Positions 32,681 to 43,523 are shown, numbered from the stretch's first letter. The stretch is 64,000 nt of DNA from Globisporangium splendens (GCA_006386115.1 VFIW01000028.1:466512-530511); one strand, 5' to 3'. The notes: generated from the sequence alone by a model not told the origin. A program made the numbers and translations.

Positions 32681-33772
32681 CTAAGATTGGCGAGTGAGCC
32701 ACATGCGGAACCGTCCAAAGGTGTTGCTCCGCTCGCGCGAACCGACTCGGGGTTGCTCCATGACGTAGCAGTTGCTCCTATCCTCGACGCATTGCTCTCC
32801 TTCGTTCATCTTTTCTTCCTCATCTTGATCTTTCGTCTCCTCCCAGGAGTCCTCGCGATCCCAGAGGAAATCCAGACTCCGTCGACTGCCTTGGCTTCGC
32901 GGATACGCCGTGAAACTTGATCGGTTCTTGTGTGGCGCGAAATTCTGGAAGTCCGAGATCGACTTGGACTTTGGCATGGAACTCTGGCTTTGGAAGGTGA
33001 CCTCGAGTTCAGTCGGTACCGACCTGCGGCACGTACGCTTCGTGTGGATGGCGTGGAGCAGTTGATGCACTTCGTTGTTGAACTGCTCGTCTTGTTGTCG
33101 CGCGAGCGCTTCGGCCACGGCTTCGGTCTCGAGGATCTTGCATTGCCCATCGATGCTGGTACGCGGTTCTCGGTTGCTCATCGGGTGGTAGTCGACGACA
33201 AACGCCAGCGACTTGCTGACTCCGCTGCTGGCAGTATCCGGGAGCGACATGCGATGCGCCACCGCGCGAGGTACGTACATTTTCTTGTGATTGATTCGGA
33301 TGGCGAGCGTGAGCATCTCGACCCACTCGTTCATCTCACGCTCGGACGTCGCGGCGAGGAGCATGCGACGCTTGCGGGTGTTGATCGCGATCCGCCAGAT
33401 CGTCGACGCCGAGCGACCTGTTTTCGGGCTGTCGGCCGGCATCACTTCAATCGCGCGGTCCTGGGTCTTGTCGTTCACGTCGGTGCACGTGGTCAAGTCG
33501 AGCGAGCCGCGCCACTTGCCGTCTTCGTGCGTGTAGTACGTCAATTGTCCGGCCGTGAGCACGAAGTGTCGCGTGCGCCAGTTGCGGCGGCCGAACGGGT
33601 ACCCGACACCCGAGCCTTTCTTGAAGAGCAAGCCCTTGTGCAACACCGTGTCCGTTGATACCATGGAGAAATACTGCGTGGAGCGCGAGTTGAAAACTGG
33701 AGTTTGGCGACGCTCGGCGCCTCCCCGTCCCTTGGGATCAATCAAGGGGAAATTAGTGTGCAAGGAGTCCAT
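32681..33772 (-). CDS. PH-domain protein (paralogue of the gene at 36964)
   Basis: An intronless minus-strand frame of 363 residues from the first ATG (33772); the open frame upstream has only a TTG. A pleckstrin homology domain spans about residues 40-160: KGLLFKKGSGVGYPFGRRNW, RTRHFVLTAGQLTYYTHEDG, SASTIWRIAINTRKRRMLLA and the invariant Trp in EREMNEWVEMLTLAIRI. PH domains bind phosphoinositides or proteins at membranes. A SISDFQNF motif lies downstream (about residue 270), and the tail is acidic and Ser-rich with no further domain. The PH domain and the S(I)xDFQNF motif recur in the gene at 36964-38358 on the other strand, so the two are an inverted duplicate pair flanking the RS-domain gene. 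Confidence 0.8.
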   Translation of the reverse strand: MDSLHTNFPLIDPKGRGGAERRQTPVFNSRSTQYFSMVSTDTVLHKGLLFKKGSGVGYPFGRRNWRTRHFVLTAGQLTYYTHEDGKWRGSLDLTTCTDVNDKTQDRAIEVMPADSPKTGRSASTIWRIAINTRKRRMLLAATSEREMNEWVEMLTLAIRINHKKMYVPRAVAHRMSLPDTASSGVSKSLAFVVDYHPMSNREPRTSIDGQCKILETEAVAEALARQQDEQFNNEVHQLLHAIHTKRTCRRSVPTELEVTFQSQSSMPKSKSISDFQNFAPHKNRSSFTAYPRSQGSRRSLDFLWDREDSWEETKDQDEEEKMNEGEQCVEDRSNCYVMEQPRVGSRERSNTFGRFRMWLTRQS

Positions 33773-34999
33773 GCCCGTAGATGGGCAACCTGGAGAGAGG
33801 GATGTAGTTTTCTTGAAAGAAATGAGTCCAAGGTTGGCTTGGGCATAAACAGAGACAAGCCACGCTGACAAAGGATCCAGTAGATGGGCGGCATCAGTAT
33901 CCGATATAATAATTGGCGGGTGATAGGAAATATCAGTGGACGTTGTGCTCGCCAGCTGCTTTGAGAAAATTGAGGCTGTGCGGGTGCTTGGGGTTTAACG
34001 CCGCGCCTTGACATCATGAATGCGAGAGGGTAAATGAATCGACGCGTCACGCATCACGCGTGAATGGACATTTCTGAACTCCAGGATGCGAGAAAGCGAA
34101 TCTACTTGGATTCTGTAAGATGCGTGATATGAAAAAAGGTATAGTTGCAAGGTCAAAGTCTGACAAAAGACACACTGGGAACGCGAAGAGCAGGTATGCT
34201 CAGCTAAGATACATGGAAGGACTTTTCTGAGTACTGGGACTCTCTCCTAAAGTTTCTCTGGTCCTTTGGAGGTTGTCTATGAGGAGAATCAAGCACAGCG
34301 CACAAGCAAACGACGCAGCATCGTGTTGTCGGAGCGTGGCGGGTGCGTATCCGAGTTTGGCCACAAGCAGACCATTCTGATACAAATATGGCTACATCTG
34401 GCACAGATGTCGCATGGTAGGGATTGGAGTGAAAAGGGTCTCGACAACAATTGACCCCTTTGTAGGTTTTATAGCGACTGTTTGCTTTATATTTTTGACT
34501 GCTCGACCGCCAATAGGGCGCGACGCGCTTTCTCATGAACTATAAACCCCCTTTTTTTAGGTTCTCCAAATTTTGAGAACGATCCAGTGAAACATCTCAT
34601 GTTGTCTCCTGGTTTCTGCTTGTGGCAGGCGCAGACAGGTTCTGGACCGCTGCGCTCAGCTTTTCCACTGCTGGCGTCAGCTTATTTCTCCTCCGCGAGA
34701 GTGCTGGCAATCAGCCCAAGCTAAAGTCCTGTGCTGGTTGCCTCCATACTTCTCTCATTATCACAGCTACACGCATAAACTCGTTATTGAGGGTGTCATT
34801 GCATTCTATTGCAGACTCTTATAGGCTCGGTGAAATGTGTCTAAACAATGACAAAGTGGGGAATTTACTCCTATTAATCGGACATACTACCCTTTACTAG
34901 AGATGTTTTTGAACACACCCTTATATAGGTGTTCTGGATCGTAATTAGACGGAAACCTCCCACTTTTGTATGTCTGTTGCCATCAATCTTGCGAGTAAA
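33773..34999. other. Intergenic region between PH and RS genes
   Basis: No gene is seen. An ATTGG (reverse CCAAT) lies near 34424, and the run CCCCCTTTTTTTAGG is near 34546. Contains the divergent promoters of the PH gene (minus) and RS-domain gene (plus). Confidence 0.4.
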
Positions 35000-35821
35000 A
35001 TGGAGAGACGAAGCGCGAGTCGAGGGTGGCGGCAGCGCTCTCGCAGCAGCGATGGACGGCGCTCTGACAGGGAACAGTTAGGACGCCGCCCTCGCAGTCG
35101 CAGCGCAAGTCGCCGCCAAAGCCCACGGTGGGAGGACGCACAGCGGTCGCGAAGTCGCAGTGCAGAGCGTGTCCGCCATCGTCACCGCAGTAGAAGTCGA
35201 AGCGAGAATCGACGTGTTGCAAGACGACGAGCGGATGATTATGGTGCTCGTCGCAGTGCGAGTCCGCAGCGGATGAATCGCCGTCGATCGCGCAGCTCAA
35301 GCCCAGAGAGTCGACGTCGAAGAGCCGATGAAGATGACGGCGATGCTTTCAGTGATGAAGATGACGACAGCAGGAAAGAGCGGAAGAAGCGCCGCAAAGA
35401 GCACAAGAAGAAGCACAAGAAGAAGAAAGAGGACTCGAAGCGGAAGCGAGAGAAACAGGGTGGCGCTGACAGTAGTACGGAGAACACCGGCGACGAGCGT
35501 AGTGCAGAGCAAAGCGAGCGCGATGCAAAGAATGCGGAGTCACTAGAGAAAGAAGCAGCAGCAGCAGCTCCTGAAGCTACGCTGAGCACAGCACAGCTTA
35601 CAGACGTGCGCAGCTTTTTCGACCGCATCAAAGCGCAGGAAGCCGGGAAGGAGAGTACCGGCACGATCCACGCGAGCGGTATCAAGCCGCCGATGCCCAC
35701 AGCGCTGGGCTCGAACGAGCAGTGGGAGTGCGTGAAGCGCGGCTGCGGCCACAAGAACATGAAGAAAGCGGCCTCGTGCAGCAAATGCGGCGCCATGAAG
35801 CGGCTCAGCGAGTGGCGATAG
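35000..35821 (+). CDS. Arg/Ser-rich protein with C-terminal zinc finger
   Basis: An intronless frame of 273 residues from ATG 35000 (an in-frame ATG at 34970 would add ten). Residues 1-115 are a dense RS domain of the splicing-factor type (RSRSASRR, RSRSRSAER, HRSRSRSENR). A Lys/Glu-rich, possibly helical segment follows (RKERKKRRKEHKKKHKKKKE). The last 35 residues hold a short zinc-binding module: NEQWECVKRGCGHKNMKKAA then SCSKCGAMKR, four Cys in the C-x4-C-x10-C-x2-C pattern with a preceding Trp, like a RanBP2-type finger. ZRANB2 combines such fingers with an RS domain in the opposite order. A nuclear pre-mRNA-processing role is inferred from composition. Confidence 0.7.
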   Translation: MERRSASRGWRQRSRSSDGRRSDREQLGRRPRSRSASRRQSPRWEDAQRSRSRSAERVRHRHRSRSRSENRRVARRRADDYGARRSASPQRMNRRRSRSSSPESRRRRADEDDGDAFSDEDDDSRKERKKRRKEHKKKHKKKKEDSKRKREKQGGADSSTENTGDERSAEQSERDAKNAESLEKEAAAAAPEATLSTAQLTDVRSFFDRIKAQEAGKESTGTIHASGIKPPMPTALGSNEQWECVKRGCGHKNMKKAASCSKCGAMKRLSEWR

Positions 35822-36963
35822 AGCCCTAAAGGGAAAATGGAAGAGAAGGTGTTCTGTGTAAAGACCCAATCAACCCGTATCCAGGCTTCAGCGGTAAAGA
35901 TAAAGACGCAAATGGCACCCACCTCATCTCAATTATGTCACCTACGCAAATGAAGGTGTCCGAGATCGTGTGGATCACACTTGATCCCAAAAACCATAAA
36001 AAAGAAGAACCCGTTGGATATAAAAAGAGGCGAGCGAATAAATGAGAAGAGACATGAGGATTTTGGCACCTGCGGCACCTCTCTCGCGGCCTGAAAATCA
36101 AACAAAAAGAGTGCAAACCGACAGGAGGCGCGTATACGACCATAGAGTTCCTCCATATAAATGAACGCGAGGCCGAATCTTGCATTCTGCTGCTGTCAAT
36201 CGCGTGCTCTCTCCAGAAAGTGGACAGACCTCGTTTCTTCAGAAGAGCGACTGAAGTATTAGTTTAAAGAGAAGGAGCTGCCTCTTATTCACCGCCAGCC
36301 AATTAACTCGGTCGTCATTTCGAAACACAAGACCCCTTTATAGTGAGTATACCGAGTCGAATGGGTGACGAGGACTAATCATTGACAAAGATAGACAAAC
36401 TGAAACAAATGATGGAATGCAGCGTTCAATTTTAAGATGGTTTACCTCTTTATACTTGTTACCCTGATTTCTGCACCGAATATAAGCATTATACGAGGTC
36501 TGTTTGCACTTTTTTCAAAAGAATCCGGGGTGGAGAGTATCCGGACAAGGTTTTTTTGTGTCTGTTCCACCCTTGGCGTGGTTTTTCGCTGCTTCTCCCC
36601 TCACATCATACGAAGAAGAGAACAAGCGCACAGCAGGTTTGTTGTCGTCCCCTCCTTCAAAAATTGGCTCTCTGCAAAGCAGCAACGAAGCAGAACCAGC
36701 TCACGGATCGGCACATCAGCATATCAACACACATACACACGCACACGCGCACGCACGCTTGCGCTTGCTACTATCTATTAGCGCACGAGCACCGCAACCA
36801 CCACATTTGTTTATAAATTGCAGGGTATTTGGTCTGCAAGCAACGCATTCGACGAGACACAATAACGCAACGCATTGTGTGCGACATTGGCGACGACAAG
36901 CACGAGCGAGCATTCGTGGTTAGCAACTCGACACCTTCCCGCAACATAAGCGAAGAAAGAGAG
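35822..36963. other. Intergenic region, probable 5'-UTR of the PH/coiled-coil gene
   Basis: No gene is seen. CACACGCACACGCGCACGC-type repeats lie around 36722-36760, and ATTGCAGGG at 36817-36825 looks like a splice acceptor, so a 5'-UTR intron may end there. In-frame sequence upstream of ATG 36964 reaches only a TTG at 36829. Confidence 0.4.
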
Positions 36964-38358
36964 ATGGCGGACCAGCAGATCCTGCGCACGGGCGTGCTGT
37001 TCAAGAAAGGCTCGGGCATGGGTCCGTTCGGCCGCAAGAACTGGAAGCCGCGCTACTTCGTGCTCACGCCCAACAAGCTCAAGTACTTCACGTTCGAGGA
37101 CGGCGACCTGAAGGGTGAGGTGGACCTGAGCGGCTGCGACGACAACATGATCGAGGTGATGCCCATGGACGCCATGAAGACCGGCAGCTCCGCATCCACG
37201 ATCTGGCGCGTCGCCATCAACGCGCCTGAGCGTCGTCTGCTCGTGGCCGCGGGCACCGAGATGGAGATGAACGACTGGGTCGACAAGCTTATGCTCGCGT
37301 TCCGCATCAACAGCGGCCAAACGCCGTTCCCGACGCCGCCGCGCTCGTCGTTTGGCTCGAACGGCGGTCCTGGCAGCGGCCATGGTCCCGCGCTCAACCA
37401 GAGCACGTCGATCACGGATTTCCAGAATTTTACGATTGCGCGACGCGTGCATACTGGCCAGCAGCGACAGAGCAGCATGCATTTGGAGTTTGTGCCACGG
37501 CCATCAGATGAAGCGCAGAAGCAGCAGCGTCTCGATGCCGCCATGGCCGAAGAAGAAGCCGCGCTCGCGCTGCGACAGCAAGTGGAAGCTGAACAGCGTC
37601 GACAGGAAGATCTGGAGCGCGAACAAGCGTATCAGGCGGAGCAAATGCGGCGCCATGAAGAGGCTAAGCGTCAGCGCGAGGACGCAGAGCTTTCTAGGCG
37701 ATTTCAAGAGGAAGCGATGATCGCTGCTGCGCAGCAAAAGCGCCAGCAACAAGAGGAAGAAGAGGAGATGCAGCGCATTGCCTTACAAAAGCAATTGTTA
37801 GCTGCGGAGCGCGCGCGTGAGCAAGAGCAGCAGCGACAGACCCATGAGGCGATGCTCGAGTCGCAGCGGCGACAAAAGCGCGAACAGCACGAGCGTGAAC
37901 GTGAGGCGCGCGAGCAACAGATGCGCGAATTGGAGCGCCAAGAGCTCGAGAAGCAGCAGCGCCAGCAAGAAGAGTTGCAGCAACAAAGAGCCGCGGCAGA
38001 CGAGTACAGCAGTGGCGACAGCGACAGTGACGACAATACTATCGGCTTCGAGGGCGTGCCACCGCGCTCGTCCTTGATCGGCGACGTGAAGCGCGAGACG
38101 ATGCAGAAGCAGCAGGCTGCGCACCAGCGCCGGCGCGAGGCTGCGCTCAAGGAAGAACAGAAGAAGCAGCGCGAGCTGGAGCTGGAGCGCAAGGTGGCAG
38201 CGGCCCAGATGAACGCCATGCAGTCCATGCAGAGCTCCGCGCCACCGCGCGACGTCGAGATCGCGCCGCGCGTGGTGGAGATCGTGCGACGAGCTCCGGC
38301 GGCGGCTCCGGCTCCGGAGCAGCAGCGTCTTTCAGTTCAGGAGTCTGTGGAGTTTTAA
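36964..38358 (+). CDS. PH-domain and coiled-coil protein
   Basis: A single exon of 464 residues starting MADQQILRTG. The N-terminal PH domain (about residues 6-115) reads GVLFKKGSGMGPFGRKNW, KPRYFVLTPNKLKYFTFEDG, SASTIWRVAINAPERRLLVA and EMEMNDWVDKLMLAFRI with its invariant Trp. A short ITDFQNF motif follows at about 155, then a long coiled coil rich in Glu, Gln and Arg (about 180-345), an acidic Ser patch (SSGDSDSDDN), another charged helix and a low-complexity end. It is the larger paralogue of the minus-strand gene at 32681-33772; the PH domain and the DFQNF motif are shared, the coiled coil is not. It may link phosphoinositide membranes to a filament or scaffold, which is inference. Confidence 0.82.
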   Translation: MADQQILRTGVLFKKGSGMGPFGRKNWKPRYFVLTPNKLKYFTFEDGDLKGEVDLSGCDDNMIEVMPMDAMKTGSSASTIWRVAINAPERRLLVAAGTEMEMNDWVDKLMLAFRINSGQTPFPTPPRSSFGSNGGPGSGHGPALNQSTSITDFQNFTIARRVHTGQQRQSSMHLEFVPRPSDEAQKQQRLDAAMAEEEAALALRQQVEAEQRRQEDLEREQAYQAEQMRRHEEAKRQREDAELSRRFQEEAMIAAAQQKRQQQEEEEEMQRIALQKQLLAAERAREQEQQRQTHEAMLESQRRQKREQHEREREAREQQMRELERQELEKQQRQQEELQQQRAAADEYSSGDSDSDDNTIGFEGVPPRSSLIGDVKRETMQKQQAAHQRRREAALKEEQKKQRELELERKVAAAQMNAMQSMQSSAPPRDVEIAPRVVEIVRRAPAAAPAPEQQRLSVQESVEF

Positions 38359-38961
38359 AAAGCGGAGTTGTTAACATGACTGGATGTGTCAAATTTATAA
38401 CCGAAATGAGTTTGTAATGAAGAAGGAAAAGAATATAAAACCCCAGAAACGAGCCATCGAGCACTTCTTCAAGGACACCTCTGAATGGATTGATGGCGGT
38501 AATTTATATTTTTCGGAAACGTAAATTACCACACACGATGTGACAGCACAGACTGCTTGCGTCACAGCTTGAATAGGTACATCGGTAACTTACGAATCAG
38601 CCATGCAAGTAATCTATCAACCAAACAGAAAGCGTATCCACACTGGGTCGTCAAATGAGCGTAAACTACGCGGAAGGTGCACTTCCCGATTGCTGTCCTG
38701 TGCCATCTTATTTCTCGCCATTGGTCAACATCACACAACTACTCCTAACTAAGACCTGTTATCTCGAATACCCTGTCTGTACAGATGCGTGTATACCCAG
38801 ATCGATCCAGTGCGCATCTGTTCGTAAATTACGCACATGCACCCGAATCTATCGTTCATACAAACGTTTTTTATTTATAACTTTGGACCTTGTGCTCTGG
38901 ACACGCACGCAAACCCAGAACACACATTGCACGACAAAGGGCAGCAGCAAGGGACCGGAAG
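38359..38961. other. Intergenic region
   Basis: No gene is seen. A CCATTGGTC near 38719 is the only CCAAT-like site noted. An in-frame open stretch from 38890 leads into the PHD gene but lacks conservation. Confidence 0.4.
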
Positions 38962-40671
38962 ATGGCGGATCTCATGCGGTACGCGCCGCCAACTAGCGCC
39001 ATGGACGGCAGCAGCACGAGCGCCGGTGGCAGTGGGGACGCGCTGCAGGCCGCGTGCAATGCGTCAATGCGCCGGAGCGAGGTGCGCAGCGTGCGCAACG
39101 AGTATCCGATGGGCGTCGCGGTCGACTTTACGCAATTGCGGGTACGTCTTAGTGATAGTAGAAGGAAACGGAGCGTTGCATGCCTGCGTATATGCAATTG
39201 TGCAGCGAGTTTGGGACACGCGGCTGTGTCTGATGTTGTGGTGACTTGGGTTGAAGGCGAATGCGCTGCGGCGGTACATGGCGTATCATCGAATCCAGGA
39301 GATTCCCGGGAGTTCGCAAGAGCAGTTGGCTGTGATTGTTGCAAGGTAAAGCGCACCAGAAGACATGCTTTGAATGGGAATAGGAATGCACGTGAGACTG
39401 ATGATACGACGTGGTAGGCACTTCAACGAGGAATGCCAGCGCGCGGATGAGGAAGAGAGCATCTCGTCCTTTGTGTCCTACGTACGTATGCGCAGTATGG
39501 AGATTCTATATGGAGAAAAATGCTTGTGCATCATTACGAGTTTCCTCTAACTGTCTGTGTATCTTTGCAGTTGAAGGAGCATCAGCAGGCGGCCAGTGCT
39601 CCCGACTCGTCGCATGCGCCTCGCAGCACTCCACAGACGCACTACGACCACTCGGACAGTGCATATGACGACGAGGATGATGGCGATAAAGAGAATGTGC
39701 ACCCAGTCCATCAGCCCCAGGTGGTCTATGACGACGACTCGGAAGGTGAAGCTCATGGGTACGACGACGGCGAGTACTACGACGAGGACGACGACATGGG
39801 GGGCCATGACGACGACGAGGACTACCAAGAAGGCGGAGACTACGATGTGCTGCCGCACTTTACGCCGCGGAAGCGTAAGCCGTCGTCTAGTGGGAGCTCC
39901 GACAAGAGCAGCAGCAAGGCACAAAGCAAGAGCAACAATCAGAGTGGTTCGAGCAACAGCAAGAACAAGAAGAAGCGCAAGACGCGCGTGTACTGCGTGT
40001 GCAAGGGCTCGAGCTTCGGCAACATGATCGCGTGCGACAACAAAAAGTGCCTCGACCGGTCCAACTGGTACCACATGAGTTGCGTGGGGCTGAACCCGGC
40101 CAAGGACCCACCCGAGACGTGGTACTGCCCGACGTGCCAGGAACAGGATCCGTCCGAGATCCCCGAGAATCGTACGTTGTTGTTGTGTCATGAGCTTCCA
40201 AGCACTCAGCTCCCAGGTCAAAGGGTAACGTTAATGCTTGTTGGTTCCTTGTGTAGAATACCGCAAGCCCGTTGCGAGTGTGACGTACGGCGACATGATC
40301 TCGCACGCCTTGGCTGTGCTGCCGCAGGGCAAAGTACGTTGGCTTCGTATCATCTTCCAAGTCAACTCGATGTATGTTTGAGATCACAACTAACGACTTT
40401 GTGTGTGTGTTTGCACTAGGGCACATTCAAAGAGATTTGTGACTTTGTGGAAAAGCAGTACGAGAGTCAACTCAACTGGAAACTGGAGAGGTACGAGCCC
40501 AGTCTCACTTGCTTATATCCAGTGAATATGCGAGTTGAAACTTGTATTCTGTTTTGTAGCGACCAGCGCAAGTCCCCCGTGTGGAAGTCGTCAGTGCGCA
40601 AGATCTTGTTCTCCAACATGCGCTTCCGCAAGCACCCGGACGACAAGGGGCTCTTCTGTCTCGCTGCCTGA
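38962..40671 (+). CDS. ING-type PHD-finger chromatin protein with SAP30-like motif
   Basis: Seven exons, join(38962..39141, 39257..39345, 39418..39481, 39571..40171, 40257..40333, 40420..40490, 40560..40671), encode about 397 residues. Residues about 60-95 (LRRYMAYHRIQEIPG, QLAVIVARHFNEE) resemble the Sin3-binding segment of SAP30. A very acidic stretch and a Ser/Lys linker lead to an ING-type PHD finger (about residues 250-300): YCVCKGSSFGNMIACDN, WYHMSCVGL, PETWYCPTC, the Cys4-His-Cys3 pattern that reads methylated H3K4. Exons 5-7 add a conserved-looking domain (YGDMISHALAVLPQGKGTFK, ICDFVEKQYESQLNWKLE, VWKSSVRKILFSNMRF) that looks like a winged helix. Together these suggest a histone-deacetylase or acetyltransferase complex subunit in the nucleus; the exact complex is inference. 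Confidence 0.8.
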
Positions 40672-41431
40672 GCGAAGCAAGCGACATTGAGCGCTAGCAG
40701 CGAGCGAACCAGCAGACAGACACAAGTCCTGGTTTGTCTGCTCGCTTCCAGTGTGTCTGGGATCTATCATGAATTGTGCGAGGGTGGCTTTATGGTGCGT
40801 TTGGGTGGGTATGTGCGTGCACTTTGCATTGCTTTTTTCTTTTTGGGAGTTTGGAATTTTGCAGCACACGACCTGGTGCAAGTCGGCATGTGTATATAAT
40901 AAGCGAAGCAAGTTGAAAGAGTAACGTATGAAATTGAAAGTTAAGTCCAAATTGTGCATTCTATCCATCCACTTGGTGTTGTCGCTGTGCTGTGCGTGCA
41001 CTTTCAAGTACTGGGGTTTGTGTCAAGAACCGTAAGTCTTGCAACTGCGTATGATGGCGTGCGTTCTTCGATCATGCTTACAATATGCATGTTTTGAAAG
41101 GCTGTGATGTGATTGGAGCTCGCTGGCTTCGCATTGTCTTGCAGCAGCTTTGCATCAAAGCAACACCTTTCAGGTTTCAATCGCGTTCGGTCGCACGTCG
41201 TCAATATTATAGAGCATGAGGCAGAAATAAAACCATCAACACCACACGCAAGCACAAAAAGAAAAAGAAAAAGCATTCCTCTCTCTTTGATTTTTCTAAT
41301 ACCTGCGACCCACGACCGGAAACATCACGACCAAAGCACACTCTTTCCTGCTCTGTATCCCATTCGCCATGGAAGTGCCTTTGTCTTTGTGTGGATTGCT
41401 ACGGGACTCACTGGACATTCACGGGACACAC
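40672..41431. other. Intergenic region between convergent genes
   Basis: 3' ends of the PHD gene and p23 face each other here. No gene is seen. Confidence 0.45.
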
Positions 41432-42054
41432 CTATGGGTCGAGGTCGGGGAGGTTCTCGTCGTCGCTGTCCGACTCCTCGCCGTCCATGAGACCGGCGTT
41501 CTGCGCCGCCATCATCTGGTTGATGTCGAAGCCGCCGCCGCCGTTGAGCGCCGACATGTCAAAGCCGCCCTGCTCCTCTTCCTCGTCCTCGTCCACATAC
41601 TTGGACCAGTCGACCGTCACGTTCGTCTTCTCCAGGTGCTTGTCCGAGAGCAGGCGCGGCCAGAACTCGGCGTCCACGTCCTTCTTCACAATGTGGAAAT
41701 GCACGTTGCGGTCCGCCTTCGCCCAGATGCTCTCCTTCGCGTCCACGTCCACCTCCTTGAAGAAATCCAATGTCACCTCGTACTTCTCCCCATTACTCGT
41801 TCCGCTGTACACATGCATATCCATTCATACGCATTGTTAGTCATATATACAAACACTCGCAACATGTAAATACAACACAACACAACGCATGCATTTGTGT
41901 GTGGAATAAAGAGAGGGGGGGATATGCACACATACGAGAAGGTGAGGTTTGTGTTGGTGAGCTTGACCTTCTCGTCCTTGACGTCCGGCAGGTCGACGGT
42001 CACGTAGATGGCGTCCTTGCGCTGCGCCCACTTGACTGGCGCCACTCGCGTCAT
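41432..42054 (-). CDS. PTGES3: HSP90 co-chaperone p23/Sba1
   Basis: Two exons, complement(join(41432..41804, 41936..42054)), encode about 163 residues. The CS-domain opening PVKWAQRKDAIYVTVDLPDV with the following strand KVKLTNTNLTFSG, then KYEVTLDFFKEVDVDAKES and the signature VHFHIVKKDVDAEFWPRLL followed by VTVDWSKYVDEDEEE, are p23 features. The Trp after EF (FWPRLL) and the WSKYVDEDEE motif separate p23 from Sgt1 and other CS proteins. The C-terminus is acidic with Met- and Gly-rich parts, as in other p23s. It stabilises the ATP-bound HSP90-client complex in cytosol. The intron starts GTATGT, phase 2. It diverges from NR2C2AP across 1 kb. Confidence 0.93.
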
Positions 42055-43052
42055 CTTCCTTCTTGCTCTTCTTTTGGTTTAGCTTGTGCTGGTGGCTTGG
42101 CCTGTTGGTCAATGTTCCAGAAGCAGCAAACACACGAACTTATGCAAAAAAGACAAGGAAGAATCATGTGCAAACCCACGGGTTTATGAACCCGACCCGT
42201 GAAGACTTCTGTGTCGATACAAAATGCATAGAAAGTCGAAATATAGAACGACCCACGGGTTTGGCATTTGATGAGTGAGTGGAAACCCGGACCTGGTTTT
42301 AAAAGATCTAATTGTGTGGGCCACGTGAAATTTGAAGTTGGCAGCAGTTGGCGTGGACCACATTTTCGAAGCGAGCCATTTTGCTGTGCATTGTGGGGAA
42401 ATGCCACAAGGTGGGTGGATACATGCGTTTGCTCCAAGAGAGAGATCGAGAAGAAAGAGCGCGCGGCAGTCGGTTTAGAGTCCCTATTGGCCAGTTGGGA
42501 GTGCACCATGTGGGGGATCAAAGTGGCCTGGCTGCACCAGCTGGGCCAAAGCCATCTTGAGGGCTGATCCTCGACTTCGACCACGCTTTTTGCTGTTTCT
42601 CGCTCTGGGAGCATCCAGCTGCATGCAGCAACCGAAGCCCTTCTGTTCTCTGACCCCGTGAAACAGTTCCTTTGCGTGTGAGGAAAAGCCTAGTGTCCAC
42701 GCATCCTTATAAAGGCGTGGTAGCTGCCACAGCAACCGTTGTCCGACTCGGAAAGTTCCACATGCGTTGTCATTGCGCTCTTTCAAACTATTCTCCCAGT
42801 GCACGAGAGCAATAGAAGACGCTGGCGAATAACGAATGAGTGCAATGAGATGCAAACCCCAGCATGCATGCGGTGCTGCCCTTTGATTATGCCTCTCACA
42901 CCAAACATGGCTTCATTCCAATAACACCCCAACCTGTCACAACATTGCACCAGAAATCTCCTATTACGTGTTTGTCCTCCATCATTATTCCTCTCTTGTC
43001 GCTTCCAATCAAATACAAATGCCGCGTCATTTCCCAACACACAAGCGCTGTG
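42055..43052. promoter_or_regulatory. Divergent upstream region of p23 and NR2C2AP
   Basis: No gene is seen. Notable sequence: a hairpin at 42177-42201 (CACGGG...CCCGTG enclosing CGGGTTTATGAACCCG), a second CCCACGGGTTT at about 42253, and the motif ATTGTGTGGGCCAC at 42311-42324, which is also the core of the 25-nt element in the cysteine-rich gene promoters. CTTCATTCCAATAAC near 42910 resembles an initiator. Confidence 0.45.
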
Positions 43053-43523
43053 ATGGCTGGAAGTGACGAGCAGCTCCGGTCGCTCGTGGCGGACGCGCGC
43101 ACCTCTTGCCGCGTCTCCTCCGTGCTCGACCGCAACCGCACGCTCTACGGTGGCGAGCACATGCTCTCGCCCGACGCCACGACGTGCTGGAACTCGGCGC
43201 AGGGCAGTCCGCAGCACGTGCTGCTGCAGTTCCACGAGCGCGTCGTGGACGTCGCGGCGCTCGCCATCATGTTCCAGGGCGGCTTCGTGGGTCAGGACGT
43301 CGAGCTGCACGTGAAGAAGGCGGCGACGGAGCAGTGGGAGCGAGTCGCCGATGTGGACATCGACCCGGAGGACTGCAACGAGATGCAGACGTTTAATTGC
43401 AAAACGACACGCATCAACGCGCTGCGCCTCAGTTTCAACCGCAGCACCGACTTCTACGGCCGAGTCATCATATACCGCCTCGACGTCATGGGCAACGACA
43501 GCAGCACTAATGACGAGAGTTAG
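43053..43523 (+). CDS. NR2C2AP: NR2C2AP-family protein
   Basis: An intronless frame of 156 residues. It shows the NR2C2AP (TRA16) pattern: TSCRVSSVLDRNRTLYGGEH, CWNSAQGSPQHVLLQFHERV, ALAIMFQGGFVGQDVELHV, NEMQTFNCKTTRINALRLSF and STDFYGRVIIYRLDVMG. In human NR2C2AP the same positions read RVSSVLNRN, CWNSDQG, FQGGF, LQTF, TDFFGRVVIYHLRVLG. The protein is a small galactose-binding or discoidin-like beta sandwich; in mammals it binds the nuclear receptor TR4, which oomycetes lack, so the ancestral role is unknown. ATG 43053 is chosen because the open frame upstream shows no conservation. Confidence 0.88.
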   Translation: MAGSDEQLRSLVADARTSCRVSSVLDRNRTLYGGEHMLSPDATTCWNSAQGSPQHVLLQFHERVVDVAALAIMFQGGFVGQDVELHVKKAATEQWERVADVDIDPEDCNEMQTFNCKTTRINALRLSFNRSTDFYGRVIIYRLDVMGNDSSTNDES

